Assembly: GCA_013399875.1 (NCBI GenBank)
Contig: VXAZ01005694.1
Coordinates: 2,462,817 to 2,526,816, forward strand
Length of the DNA stretch: 64,000 nt
DNA from: Gymnorhina tibicen
Lineage: Eukaryota > Chordata > Aves > Passeriformes > Artamidae
Reading direction: 5' to 3'
In this document: positions 1 to 12,066 of the stretch, piece by piece
Layout: each line of letters begins with the position of its first letter
Numbering within the stretch: position 1 is the first letter of the stretch
Notes under the pieces: generated by a model
The model's input: the letters and a program-made list of their open reading frames with translations, nothing else
What the model was told of the DNA's origin: nothing
The model's database searches: none
Position numbers and translations under genes: made by a program

Positions 1-53
1 ACTGCTGCCTGCGACAGTGGCGCGGTCTCTGCAGCGGCACGGGCTGGGTGGCG

Positions 54-87
54 CATCCCCATCCCCGTCCCCGTTCCCGTCCCCGTG
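54..87. repeat. CCCCRT short tandem repeat
   Basis: Imperfect tandem hexamers (cccat, ccccgt, ccccgt, tcccgt, ccccgt) inside the left CpG island. The run is C-rich on this strand and G-rich on the other, so the minus strand could form G-rich secondary structure. Confidence 0.7.
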
Positions 88-172
88 GGCCGGAGCGGCG
101 CGGCTGCAGCGCGCGGCGGGCCCGCCAGGCGGCAGCATTGCCCTCCGAGTGCCGCGCCGCGCCGGCCCCGCG

Positions 173-202
173 CGCAATTAACCGCAATTAACCGCAATTA
201 AC
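173..202. repeat. Three exact 10-bp repeats with ATTA cores
   Basis: The unit cgcaattaac occurs three times head to tail with no mismatch, embedded in otherwise very GC-rich DNA. Each unit carries CAATTAA, which resembles a homeodomain core (TAAT/ATTA), spaced by one 10-bp helical turn. Whether it is a functional cluster or a simple slippage repeat cannot be decided from one genome. Confidence 0.75.
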
Positions 203-520
203 GGCTCCGCACCGGGCCGCGGGGCCGCCGGGAGCCCGCTCCGCGCCTACGCCTGCCCCTGAGGCGGCACCCGCGGCGCCTGGTGGGAGCGGTGGGACAG
301 CGGATGGACGGAAGGGCCCACCTGCCCGGCCCCGGCCGCGAATGACGCTGCGCGGCCGAGGCGGGAGGCGCGGCGGGACGGGGAACCCCGGGCTGCCCGT
401 CATCATCATCCCCACCGTCAGCATTCGGCGGTGGGGAAGGGTCCCGAGGGTCTGCACCGTAAACCGAACCGGAAAGCCACACTTGGCGCAGCTGGACTGG
501 GAGTCAGTCACTGAACCAGT

Positions 521-992
521 GAACGGTTTGGGTTGGAAGTGAGCTTAAAGATCGTCTAGTTCCAATCCCCCTGCCACGGGCTGGAACCCTCTGCCATGAA
601 GTGGTTGCTTAAAGCCCTATCCAGCCTGGCCTTGAACACTTCCAGGGATAGAGCATCCACAGCTTCTCCAGGCGACCCGTTCCAGGGCCTCAGCACTCTC
701 ACAATACAGGCTTTCTTCCTGAAAAGTAATCTAAACCCAACCTCTTTCAGGTTAAAGCCATTTTCCCTTATCCTATCACTACAAGTCCTAGCAAAAACTC
801 CCCTTCCAGCTCTCCTGTGGCCCATCTAGGTACTGGAAAGTGCCCCAAGGCCTCCCCAGAGCCTGCCCTTCTCCTGGCTGAACAACCCCAACTCTCTCAG
901 CCTGTCTTCACAGAAATGCTCCAGCCCTCTGATCACTTCCATGGCCCTCCTGTGGACTCGTTCCAACAGGTTCATGTCCTTCCTATGTCGGG
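521..992 (-). mobile_element. CR1 LINE fragment, 5'-truncated
   Basis: Reading the plus strand one meets the reverse complement of a CR1 3' region: the 3' terminal block at 521-575 (ggtttgggttggaag then cttaaagatc.tctagttccaa), then 'cagcctggccttgaacacttccaggga' type sequence, then the 3' end of the former reverse-transcriptase frame. It is about 470 bp, ends abruptly near 992, and is truncated at its 5' end as most CR1 copies are. No intact reverse transcriptase frame remains. The fit to the CR1 consensus as I know it is close over the whole length, so the family call is firm; the subfamily is not resolved. Confidence 0.92.
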
Positions 993-3900
993 ATGTGCAT
1001 CAATGCACCCCATCATGCGAGAACTTCACACCCCAGCCTACAGAGCTGCCTCCCGGGAACCATCCATCCTAGACTCAGCACTTCTGCCCTAAGACTCCAT
1101 CTCTTGACATCTATAGCTTGACACCAAGAAAATTATTTTATTTGTTTTTCTAAAGCATGCAAGTGTGAGAATGGTAATGGAACAGGACCAAACTTAAAGT
1201 AATGCTTAGATTATTTTATTTCAGTTTTGTTGTGCAGGGTTTTGCTATGTTGCTGGCACAGTTACTCCACCGGACACCTCTGTAGTGATTTAAGGTATCT
1301 GGAGCTGTATGTGCGTGTCCTTTTTACCACATAAACTTAAATATCTTTTTTATCCAGTTCTCACACTGCTGCTCCAGGTACGGTGATGGTGTCTTTTTCA
1401 GAAGCAACTACACCTTATAATTTACAGAATTTTAATAATTAGCTTCTGCAGGCTCATTACATACACAGACATCAAAAAGGGAAAATCAGCACTAATGGGG
1501 GAAGAGAGATGGAAGCAGCTTGACTAAGGTGATGTCCAAACAGTGCCTGGCATCCACCCCTTCCATCTCCAGTCCTGCTGGTTTCTGCCACTCGGAGCAG
1601 CAAAAATGGAAATGAGTTTTCCAGCCGAAGGTAATCCTGGAGAGGGAGGGTCAGGACAGAGAAACACTAAGTGCAGAGGAATCTTCCTAGTCTTCCACAC
1701 CAGACTCTCACTCAGCACCCTGGAAGTGCTGGTGTACGAGTGTGGGCAGTGGAAGAGCTCCCAGCAGCAGCAGCCCCTCCAAGAAGCCACCTCTCTCCCT
1801 CTCTCTGTGTGCAAACCCTTCAGCTGTCACAGCTTTCATTTCAGGCAATGCAAGCCTGACCCAACAAACACAGAGCTGACAGAAAGCGCCGCCTCGACAG
1901 CCCCGAGGGGCAAGGTCCCGTCAGAGCAGCAGGTAGGGCCCTGCCTGCAGCCCCCGGCCGCTCCCCGGACATCTCCGCCAGGACCGTCCACCTCCCGGGG
2001 ACCACCCACGCGGATCAGAGGCGCGCCGCGGTCCCTAAGGCTGCAAATGCTGTCTCCCCTCGTGGTTTCCCATCCCCAGAGGCACCTGTCCATTAGCACA
2101 GACTCGCCCAGACCGCACCAAAGGCCAACTGAGCAGCAGCGACTTTGGCTCTCCTCAGCCGGACCCCGTGGCACGAGGGCTCGTGCCCGGGCTGCCCACT
2201 CCCTGCCCCTCACCTCCACCGGGCTCAAACGCAGAGTGCCAGGGGCACATCAGGGGGAGCATGGGGAAATAGCCTCTCCCACCCACACCTGCCAGGGAGC
2301 CAGCGGGACGGGGGAGGCTGCATGTGAGCGGCCGGGTGTAACTTCCACCCTGTCCCTAGTGCCAAAAACAAGCATGTTAAAGCTAATCTACCCCTGTCTC
2401 AGCTCAACTGCTTTTCTGTGACTAAGCCCCTTATAATGGTTTTACTAAAATCCCCTTTTGATGGAAAAAATCCCAGCTGGAAGTTTCGGGCAGCGGCACA
2501 ATGTGCAAGTCTGCGTGTCCCTTTCCCTGGCTTCACAAAAGCCTCTAATCGAGTGGAAAATTTGCTGGAGGCCAGAGGTTTAGGCCTGCAATTATTTTTT
2601 AAGGGATTATCAGGAGAGAATGGGGGTACTTACGACCCTCCCTCTCTTTGTGCTTTGCTCTGTGCCGCTTTCAGACAGACTCAGCCAGAAACCTAAACCA
2701 CCGCAGCTGGATCCAGTGAAAGCAGGGCTCGGCTGGGCAGCTTGCCTCCTCTCTGTCTTACAGGACAGATCCCAGACTCCAGGTTAGATGAGTCCCACTC
2801 CGGCAGCATGCAATGAACAGAAGTGCTTTTCCACAGAAGCAACGCTCTCAGACTTTTTTAAAGAAAGGCTTGAGAAAAAGCAAACGATTCCAGCCCCGTG
2901 AGCCTCAGTGAAGCGAAAAGCCAAGGAGCCAGGAGGGATGAGGTCCGTGGGACAGGCTGGGCTTTGGCTCTGCAAAGCCATTATGTAGGAGGCCTTACAC
3001 AAGTTACTCGCAGCAAGCTCCAAAAAAGACTTGGCACGGAGGATGCGCGCACTGTAACACCCAGCTTTTAGGGGCTTTGCTCCAAGGGTGGATCCTGGCG
3101 TGAGGGTCCTCGGTGCTTTTGCGGCCTCCGAGAACAGTCAGACACCACTAAGGATCCAAACCAACTCCCTGCCGGGCACGGAGCCACTGCCTGTCAGCAC
3201 ACCGAGCACGGGCAGGCCGGAGGAGAGGCGCCGCCGGCCCTCCTGCCCGAGGGGCTCCCGGGAGCTGCCTGCGCTCACGCGGGGCCCGAAATCAGTGCTG
3301 CTCCTCTTCCATCCAAGTGCCACATCCCCACGGGCCTAGCAGCAGGTGAGCCGCAGCCAGAGGCAGCAGCGGTGCTCCCGCTTTCCAACAGCAGCCTGAG
3401 AAAGGGGAAGACCTGCTTCAATCCCTGCCTCCCTTCACTTCCAACCTACCCCTTCTGGAGAAGGCACTAACTAACCATTGGAAAAAGGGCTCCTCTTCAC
3501 TGCTCCCACGTCAGCCACACTACGGTGTGGATGGTTATTCCAGACTAGGAGCAAGGAACGAAGTGTGCGAAGGAAGCGCCGGCTGAAGACCTCTCAGCAT
3601 GTGGCACAAGGCAGCTGTTGGTTAAAAAGGAGAAGCAGCTTGTGATCCCTGAGCTTCCCAACCATTCGGCTGCTGTGTAAGATGTTTCAAAGCAACGTGG
3701 CAGCTGCCACTGGGGTTTTTTTTGATCTTACCGTGCCTGCATGTGCTGGGCGTGCTCTGAAAGCACCTGGGCAGGCTGAGGGGCCAGGATGCTTCCCTTC
3801 TGGATGGTGATCAGACTCAATCACTTTGGGGCAGGCATTTAAGTAAAAAACTCAGCACCCAAGGGGCGTTAAAACAGAAATAATTTAAAAACCCCAGACA

Positions 3901-5850
3901 AGCACAGAGAATAAGTCAAATGAGGCATTTGTGGAATTACGATGCCTCCAGGAGCTAGGTGGTGCCTAAGCTGGGGATTTTGGTTTTGCAATTTTGAATG
4001 CCGCCTAAATGTCATTTGGCTTTGTTTCAGTTTTTTCTTGGATCAGTTTTTTTGCCCCTCTCTACCTCCTTCTCTCCATCCACGCGGACACTGTTTTTGC
4101 AGAATTTTAAGACAGTAAGATAAAAAGACAAATGGCCTAGCCTGCTCAAAATTGCTCATTAAGGCTGATGTGCTTTGAGATACTCTCTGAGTCTGCTCTC
4201 CAAGACAGCTTGTGAACTTCAGCATCCCGAGACAGGGAATGCACAGCCACCAGTAAGTAGCAGCAGAGGATGTGACCTGTGTGATTCACTAGTGGCACTA
4301 GAAGGATAAGGTCAGGTGAAGAGTCAGCTCCAGCCCCAACTTCTCACCCAAACAAACGGAGCACCGTGCACAGTGCCACAGAGGAGCCATCCTCTGCAAC
4401 TCCAAGGAAGCAGATCTTCCCCCAGACTGCTGCCCCGAGTATCACTACTGCTGAGCCTTGCTGTTGGAGTCGTAAGTCCTTCTGCTTATACAAATCTGCT
4501 GGCCACAGATAACCTTGAAAAGCCCTGCCTGCAGTGTCACTGAAACACCGTGGACTTCCAGAGATCGGCATCCAAATTCTGCACAGAGGTAACATCAAAT
4601 ATACTTTGATCATTTCTGAAAAGGGTTTATCTTACCTGTATATAGCCTGCAGCCCCCTTACTCAACCATTCCCAGTTTACTTCTAATAATTTTTCTCCCT
4701 ATCCACCTCCAATAGTCTACTTTTTCCCCAAATTAAGCTGTGTTTTTAATGCTCTCCACAACCAGCAATAGAAAAAAAGTTGAGGAGTTTTCTGTTTCAG
4801 ACAGCCTCTTTTGTCCTGGAGGAACACTCCTTTCCCTGAGTCCTCCCACTCAGCTCCCTGCAGATGCACCTCAGATGCTTCAGCTCCACCTCTGTGGAGC
4901 GTCAGCCCCGTGAAGAGCCCAGTTAGCATGTTGCATCGTACAGGTGGATTTCCAGATGTATGATAAACACGTCTGAAACTATTACCATCCTCACAAACAT
5001 CTCGTGGCCTGCAAGAGTTGAAACCAGAACCCCAGTGATGTAAAGAGATTTACCTCACCGGGACGTTACAAAGATTTTATGTGTTTCAATATTTTAATTT
5101 TGTTAAGGTGTATATTATAATAAAGGTACGACTTGTCACATGCACTTGTACATGCCCATTTCTGTCCCCTCCATCTCCCTGAAGAGTGGGCCCTGCAGAC
5201 AGAAGGGTTTCAAAATCCATCTGCAGTTCCTGCACTGGGGCTGTGTTGTGTCAGAAGAGGCTGGGTGTTGAAAGAACTGTCTGTATGTTCAGCTGCACAT
5301 TGTTGCAAACATTTAAAGAAGCTGCTGCTTCCAAAAAGGAAGGACAAGTTCTTACTATTATGGAAGCTGGGGGGTTTCCAGGGTTGCTGGTATGCCAGCA
5401 CAGGATCCAGAGCCAGGACAGATAATCACGGTAGGAGGATCTACAAGCGCCTGAGGACCACCTACGCAACATCTGCACATCTCATGCACCAGGTGCTGCT
5501 CCCTGGAGCACATAATTTGGGCATGCACTCAGTGTGCCACTCCTACCACCTCCCGGCTCCCACCAGAACAGTGTCACGCACTGCCTACGGCTACGTGCGG
5601 AGCGAGGAGCGCCAGCCCCGGCCCAGAGGAATCTGTCATTTACCAAGAGCACGCTGTGTCAGTGCGCACCTAGCCCACAGCTGGAACTGGCACGACGGGC
5701 TTGAGGTATCGCACTCGCAGAGCAGGAACAGAAAAACTGCTTTGCCCACGACCGCCCAAAAACTGCAGGCGGTTTGAGTCAAAGACTTGAAAGGAGGCAC
5801 ACAGAATTTGGGGGTCAGGCTCCAAGAGAGACACAGATGCGGACTCCAGA
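993..5850. other. Intergenic, no gene seen
   Basis: Unique-looking sequence of mixed composition. A 292-codon plus-strand open frame (1543-2421) has no recognisable domain, low-complexity Ser/Pro/Arg composition and no supporting splice or start context, so I treat it as chance. About 2400-2500 and 3830-4020 are AT-richer stretches with nothing assignable. Confidence 0.55.
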
Positions 5851-5851
5851 A

Positions 5852-6160
5852 AACAGGCTGCAGAGAGGAAGGAGCTCATCCCAGCAGCGAGCGTCACACT
5901 GCACACAGATGTGCTTTCTCCACAGAGGTGAATGCACCTACCACAGCTCTGGTCACTCAGTCCACAGATCCTACACACTTCAAGGATGGGAGCATCTCTC
6001 CTTTATGAACAGCATGAGCTGTTCTCAAAAGCTAAGGCTGAAATCCTGGCAATAATTCCCCGCTTCCTTTAAAAGCAAAAGGAAAAAAAACCCCACCCAA
6101 AACAAGAAAGGAAAACAATCAAAAAAACATCCTGAGTCAAGAGTCTGCTACAGCACAGAA
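5852..6160 (+). repeat. Direct duplication, copy 1
   Basis: About 309 bp that recurs almost base for base at 6163-6466 immediately after a single N at 6161. The only clear difference is 4 extra bases (aagg) in this copy near 5867-5872. No gene is visible in it. Adjacent near-identical copies meeting at one N are typical of an overlapping contig join that was not collapsed. Confidence 0.9.
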
Positions 6161-6161
6161 N
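6161..6161. other. Single unresolved base at contig junction
   Basis: The only isolated N in the window. It sits exactly between the two copies of the duplicated segment; the second copy continues cagaatgaaa where the first runs into N, so this base is probably a scaffolding mark and not a sequencing ambiguity. Confidence 0.8.
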
Positions 6162-6162
6162 G

Positions 6163-6466
6163 AACAGGCTGCAGAGAGGAGCTCATCCCAGCAGCGAGCG
6201 TCACACTGCACACAGATGTGCTTTCTCCACAGAGGTGAATGCACCTACCACAGCTCTGGTCACTCAGTCCACAGATCCTACACACTTCAAGGATGGGAGC
6301 ATCTCTCCTTTATGAACAGCATGAGCTGTTCTCAAAAGCTAAGGCTGAAATCCTGGCAATAATTCCCCGCTTCCTTTAAAAGCAAAAGGAAAAAAAACCC
6401 CACCCAAAACAAGAAAGGAAAACAATCAAAAAAACATCCTGAGTCAAGAGTCTGCTACAGCACAGA
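6163..6466 (+). repeat. Direct duplication, copy 2
   Basis: Second copy of the segment at 5852-6160, offset 311 bases at the start and 307 bases after a 4-base deletion. It then continues into unique sequence at 6467. See the first copy for interpretation as a probable assembly artefact. Confidence 0.9.
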
Positions 6467-6835
6467 ATGAAAAAGTGCTTACTCTTCTTCAAGAACAGAT
6501 TATATTTCTTATGTCAGGCTGAAGGTGGCCATGGAATGGGATTCAGCACATGGATGCAGTTCTGGAGGATCTTTATTTTAATAAATATGCAGGAGGAAAA
6601 CCTCTGTCAATATAAATCCTATGGAAAATATTGCTCCTGTAGACAGAAGAGAGACCAGTTCTGTTTGTGTACTCAGGCGCTGTATATGAAGATATTTTAG
6701 AGGCCTCTATACTTAGCCATTGTGGTTTCCATCTTTCCCAGGCCAGAGGTAGCTGTGTAAGCATAAAGTCAGCACTGGTTAAACAAGTACTTTTGAAACC
6801 ATACTATTATTACCAAGTTAGTTAAAGAAGGTTTC

Positions 6836-7015
6836 TTTCTTTTTATTTTTTCTCTTTTTTTTGGCAGGGGGGAAAGGGGAAAATCTAGACTTCAAGATAA
6901 AATCATAAAAAAGCCCACAAAAACAAACAAGCAAACAAACAAAAACCCCAACCCGCCCCCCCCAAAAAAAAACCCAACCAAAACCAACCAAACAAAAACC
7001 AAACCCCAAACAAAA
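6836..7015. repeat. Low-complexity T-rich and (CAAA/CCAAA)n tract
   Basis: A T-rich block (tttctttctttttatttttt) is followed after about 40 bp by a long A/C-rich stretch made of caaa, ccaaa and cccc/aaaa runs, including a nine-base C run directly followed by nine A. No transposon ends or target-site duplications are evident, so I call it simple repeat. Confidence 0.8.
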
Positions 7016-7659
7016 CCCTATCACCCTTCTAGCCCTTAGAGTGAGGTGTGTTTTTTCCAGTGTCTCTTTTCCATTTAACTGCAGCCAGCCCACTTCAGGT
7101 CATGCTTTCACCTGACCTCAGCAGCACGGCAGCCCTGGGCCTCGCCGGTGCTCCAGGGAACCAGGGTCCCTCCGGAAGCCACGTGGGTGACCCAGGCAGT
7201 GGAGATCCCTCCTCTGAGTCAACACTGCCCCGGTGTTCCAGCACCACGCCGAGACCTGTTGTCTTTCAGAGGCAATCAAGGGGTGCCTGACCACGCTGGT
7301 GGTTGTTAAAGACAACGCGAATTTTTGCACAAACACCGGCGTTCGGCTCCGTGACCGCTCCCCAGGTGTGTAATGACATTGCTGCCTCCTCCACGCCCTG
7401 GCCTCAATTGTTTCAGTGGCTGCTGTGTTTCACCCAGCCCTAAATGCGACCTGAGAATTGGAGGAACAGCTCCAGCACAGCCCAAAACTAAGAACCTGGA
7501 AATTAGTTGCTGACCCCACTTTTGGCTGGCTGCATGACCTAAGTGTGTCTCTCCTACCTTCTCCTCTCCCTCGCTTTCCCCACGTGCAAAAGGCAGGTCA
7601 TGAGAAGAATCTCTTCTGTAAAATGCACTGAAAGACACTGGTGGAAACCCCACATAAGA

Positions 7660-7860
7660 GAGCACCATAAAGGTGAATTATGTGAGACGGTGCTATTAAT
7701 TAGGTACGCTGATTAAGCATTCTGGGACTTTCTGCAGTAGAAAAGGCATCAGGGAAAATAAGGGAGATTTGTAAAGAAAGAAGTCTTTGCATTTGATATA
7801 ATCAAGACCTATGATCTTTCTTTAATCCGAGAGAGCCTTGGATTAAGGGGCAGACAGGTA
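7660..7860. promoter_or_regulatory. Candidate conserved noncoding element with homeodomain-like sites
   Basis: The stretch contains ATTAATTAG (7695-7703), and an inverted pair TTAATCC / GGATTAA (7822-7828 and 7840-7846) separated by 11 bases. TAATCC is the preferred core of bicoid-class (OTX/PITX-type) homeodomains. The site density is what I see; that it is an enhancer is inference. No coding potential is evident. Confidence 0.3.
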
Positions 7861-10259
7861 TTTCCCCCTTTGATGTGAGGCAGTTCAGTGATGCCTGCTC
7901 TACGGGGAATTCTCAAAAGGTGCTGAGCATTAGCAGCAGGTTTTTTCCACAGGCGACTCAGCTGCCTATAATTACCTGAAGAAAAACTCATCCTTTCCTT
8001 CCCTAATCTCAGGGCTCTGATCACATTCTACATTTGCTCTGGGGACTCCATCTTGGAGCCACGTGACATTTGCAACACACAGCCTGAAAAACACATGAAA
8101 AACACACCTGGAGCTGAGATTTGGCACAAACTCCTTGAAGGTTCACCAAAAGGTTCCCCAAAAGGTTTGTGACCCTTTTTAGCACAACCGGGAGCACGTT
8201 ACACTTTGGCACTGTATCTTGCAGTTTGGGCACGTAAAAAAATCTCACCAAACTCAGAAGCTTTGACCCAGATGCACTTGGAGAGTTTCAGTTCAGTTTG
8301 GGCACAAGCTCAGTTCCAAACTCGCAGGCCAGAACCTGCCTTGAACGGAGGGAGAGCAGCCAAAGGACCTGCACTCACCTGCACGGCAAAAGGCTCAGCG
8401 TGACGCGGGTGACAGGGACCCAGCAGACCTGCCCCCTGCCAGTGCACAGCCAGCCACGGGAACACCAGCACTGTGGGTCAGAGAGGGAGGCGCTTCCGAA
8501 GCAAATCCCCCGCCTGTCCCACCACCCATGCAAGCGGTTTCCAGCTCTGAGCAGCCTCAGAGCTTGCAAATGCGGCTCTCTCCGGACAAAACCGCACAGC
8601 AGGCCACGCTTCAGGACACCCTGTGTGCATTCTCCATGCCCATGGGATCAGGTAAGAACCAGTCCAAAATAACACCCCCCCACCCCGCAGTGCTATTGCA
8701 TGGGTGCCAGGTCTTCAGCGCCACCTGTGCCCCCTCCACGTCCGCTCCTCCTGGCCCACCCTGCCACGGCCACCAAGAACTGGGGCTCTGCTGCCCGAGA
8801 ACTGGAGTGCGGAGGTACAGCAGCACCCGATTTTTTGGGATACCTGCTTTTGAGCACCCTCTGCTGGATATCACAACTCTTATTCCCCCTCAGGCCAGCG
8901 ATGCTGGCAGGCTGCCTCTGATCACCCAGCAAAATGCTGGGGCGTGGAAGCAGGGAGCCTGTCCCGGGCACTGTGGGATGCCTGGGCGCACAACGTGCCA
9001 GTGTGCTGTGTGAGGCACTCCAGAGGATAAATCAGTGTCCACTGAGAACAAGCAGAGCCCAAAGACATACCCATCACAAAGAAAAGTCAAACCCAGCAAA
9101 AGTCTTCCCGACACGACTGAGCTGCTTACAACTCACTGAGTCTGAACGAAACACACTGCTGAGGAAAGATGCCAATGGGAGAACCTAAAATGCATCATTC
9201 CCCAAGACGATGGAGCTGCACAGGCTCTGATGATGTAACATTTCCTCCTACAGCTCTGACCTGCAGAGGTCACCTATCCACCATGACACCAGCAAAGAGG
9301 TAACTGAGACAGGCGAGATGGTGGTTGGACAAGATGGGCAGCTGTCACCTTGAACCTACAGTCCACGAGGAAAACAACAGCAGCCTCATATCCTACATTC
9401 CAGCCTTCAGGTGGTTAGAAAGTTGTGGCCACCTCTGATCCCAGTAATCATTCAATGCAGAGATGTTTTGGAATGCAAGGCTTAGGCAGTGACTCCTCTA
9501 AGCTCATGTCCACTGTCAGATGTCTCAAAGGAAGGTACTGGAGGTTTATAGGGCCAGGAAGAGCTTTTAACTGGCCACAGCTGGAAGACTGTCCAGGAGA
9601 AGGAAGCCCCATACCTTCTAAATGAGCTAGAAACAAGTTAATAAACTGTGTGTAAAATTTTTATCCATGTATCTAATCCTTTCTGCATTCTACTATGTTC
9701 TCAGTCTCAATTATTTACGTGCTGTAACAAAAAAATAAGTATCACGTGTGTCAGATGTTTTATTTCAATTTCACTGGAAACCCTGTATTACATAAAAGTA
9801 TACACAGGAATGCCTGGTTTACTTCTCTGTGCTTCTAAGTTTATATACTTCTGTCACATTGCTTTTTATTACTCTTCACTCTAATGAAGGATGCGTAATC
9901 TTTTTCAGTCTTTCCACACCTCCAGGCATTTTCGTCACCTTGTTCTATTAAATATTTGTAGCAGGGTGATCAGAAATGAACACCCGATACTTTCTTTTCA
10001 AGACCGGAGTCCCAGAGAATCCCTTGTCTTTCCCCCACGTCCCCAGCGCCAGCAGCCTCCTCCCCAGCCGAGGCGAGGGGAGAGGCGAAGGAAGGAGGGG
10101 GTTATTTGTTATTTCCCCCTTTCACACTGCAAAATTCCCGACTGCTGGAGGAGTTCCGAGCTCCCGGCCCATGCCAGCCAGCCTCGGCTGCGGCGAGGCA
10201 AACGAGAAGGCATTAACCCTGCTCCCTGCTAGGAAACAAAGTCTGCCACTCATTCCTGA
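7861..10259. other. Intergenic, no gene seen
   Basis: Mixed-composition unique sequence. Overlapping open frames around 8200-9190 occur in several frames on both strands with no recognisable domain, the pattern expected from locally GC-rich, stop-poor DNA. Confidence 0.5.
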
Positions 10260-10525
10260 GAAAAGTTAAAGGTACTCATTTCTGAGCGACTTGCGGGGAG
10301 GGCAGATAGAGCGCAGTTCTCCCAAGATAGCTCAGAAATAACCTGGGAGGATCCCAGATGAAGGCTGGGTGTCTTCTTACATCTGTCTGGTTTCCGAGAT
10401 GGAGTGTAAACAGTGGCACATTAGCTTACATTAATTACAGGCTGCCGGTATTTTGCTTTCATGTAGCGAGCTCCGGGAACATAACACCGCCGATAATTAA
10501 ATAGCGCCTGCCATCAAAGGGCTCC
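10260..10525. promoter_or_regulatory. Candidate conserved noncoding element with TCF/LEF and forkhead motifs
   Basis: A noncoding stretch whose texture differs from its neighbours. It contains a forkhead-type GTAAACA (10406-10412), TTAATTAC (10431-10438), ATAATTAA (10493-10500) and a TCF/LEF-type ATCAAAG (10513-10519) within about 115 bp. No repeat family is recognisable and no long open frame crosses it. Such packing is common in developmental enhancers, and a WNT gene is expected nearby by synteny; function is inferred only. Confidence 0.3.
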
Positions 10526-12066
10526 AAACCACCCAGCAACCCGGGCAGGCTGCTCGGGCAGGGCTGCCGAGGTGGCACACAGCAGCAGCTTAGCAGGACA
10601 CAGGAACACAGCACGCTTGTTTGGGAAATGAGAGATTTCTACTGGAACTACAGAAGGAATTATCACGTGTTTTACATTAAGTACTGTACAGTCAGACCTG
10701 GGCAGGATTAGCATCAGTGCCAGGAGACCTCCACCATTCACACACAAAGTTTTATATCCCATGAGAAAGACCATTTCTCCCACGATATGACTCCCTATTT
10801 TTTTTTTTTCCTGGAACAATGGCTCATTAATGACTGAAGAATAAAAGAAAGTTATCTCCTACTTTGTTTTCTGCAGGGTGAGAAACTACAGAACTGGAGA
10901 TGGATGCCAACAGAGAAAAACTCCTGGGAGTGGAGTTAATTTTCTGTGTCACCACATCCCCTCCTTCCCTATCTCCTTCCACACACACCGCTGCCCACTG
11001 GTTACATGAGATTTTGTGCCAGGCTCACCAGCACAGCAGTGTCAGTACTGGGCTGGATGATCAAACCCCCACCCTCCTTCTCACGTGCCATATCCCATCT
11101 GGGTTACCACATCCCTGTTCATTTTCTTTTCTGTCCCTGCTTTTTCCAGCCCCAAAGCTGCTTTTCTGTTCTGGCCCCATCCCCTTGAGTCAATGCCCAC
11201 CAAGGTAAGGGAAGACCACGGCTGCTTTGGCTGGGATGGCCGAATGAATTGCTCCTGTAAGGCTGGGCTGCTCCCCAAAACTGCAGCCCTGAGCCCATCA
11301 GATGTTCTCTTAAAGACACCAAACTGAGAGGTCCACGTGGAAGCCAGAAGGAGAGCAGGGGTTGCCAGGATGTAGCTTGATGCTCTCACTTGGAACAAGG
11401 GGCAGAGCTAGCAGAGGGGTGCACGTTTCTCCTGCCCACCACAGCCGCTGGCACCACCTCACACTGCCCTGCAGAGAGGGCTGGGACCCTGCAGTTCAGG
11501 AACCCAGCGTCTCAAGATCAGCTGCCCTTTACAGGCAGGATCTGGGGACACGAACACACTGAAACACGCACCACATCCCTTTAGTATTCCCAGTGTAACT
11601 CAGAAACTCCAGCTTGAGCATCAGCAGCACTACCGAAGGGCAAAAGCCATGAGCTGTCCTCGTGAGCACAGCACTATCACTGGGTTTCACACAACCTGCC
11701 CTCCGTGCAGGGACAGCGACCAGTTCAGCACATTTCACCCTCCCCAGATTTAAGGCAAGGCCACAGATGCTGTCCAAAACCCCCTAAGGCTGCAGCCTGC
11801 CTGCTGATCTGCGACGGCCAAAATGCCTGGCCAGGAGGAGATCCACAGCAATGACAGCCCTGGAGAGAAGGGCTGAAGGGGGAAAGAAGGAAGGGAGCAG
11901 ACTTCACACAGGAGCAACACTGACTTTTGAATGGTTAATTACACGTTACTCTGGTTTAGTTAATAATCTGAAGCGAGACACACACTGCTGTGCAGCACCC
12001 CCTCACCTAACAAGAGGCATCTTTTTAACACATCCTGCAGACAGCCATTGTCACACAACGCTTGAA
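10526..12066. other. Intergenic, no gene seen
   Basis: Unique sequence with short open frames only. A ten-plus T run lies at about 10799-10809. Nothing resembles an exon with convincing splice sites. Confidence 0.5.

Larger units (their letters stand above)
1..480. promoter_or_regulatory. CpG-island-like sequence at left edge
   Basis: The first ~480 bases are very rich in G+C and in CpG dinucleotides (runs such as gcggcgcggctgcagcgcgc), unlike the AT-richer sequence after 1100. They contain two short tandem repeats (54-87 and 173-202). No protein-like frame stands out; the overlapping open frames are arginine- and proline-rich and look like chance products of GC-rich DNA. In vertebrates this composition usually marks a promoter and first exon. 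By the mammalian gene order around ERC1, a minus-strand WNT5B start is a possible owner, but nothing in the sequence proves it. The CR1 at 521-992 marks the right boundary. Confidence 0.6.

Noticed and set aside
1543..2421. 292-codon plus-strand open frame
   Set aside because: Biased Ser/Pro/Arg composition without domain similarity and overlapped by minus-strand frames; most likely chance in GC-rich DNA.
6836..7015. A/C-rich tract as a retroposon poly(A) tail
   Set aside because: No element body or target-site duplication next to it; simple repeat is the simpler explanation.
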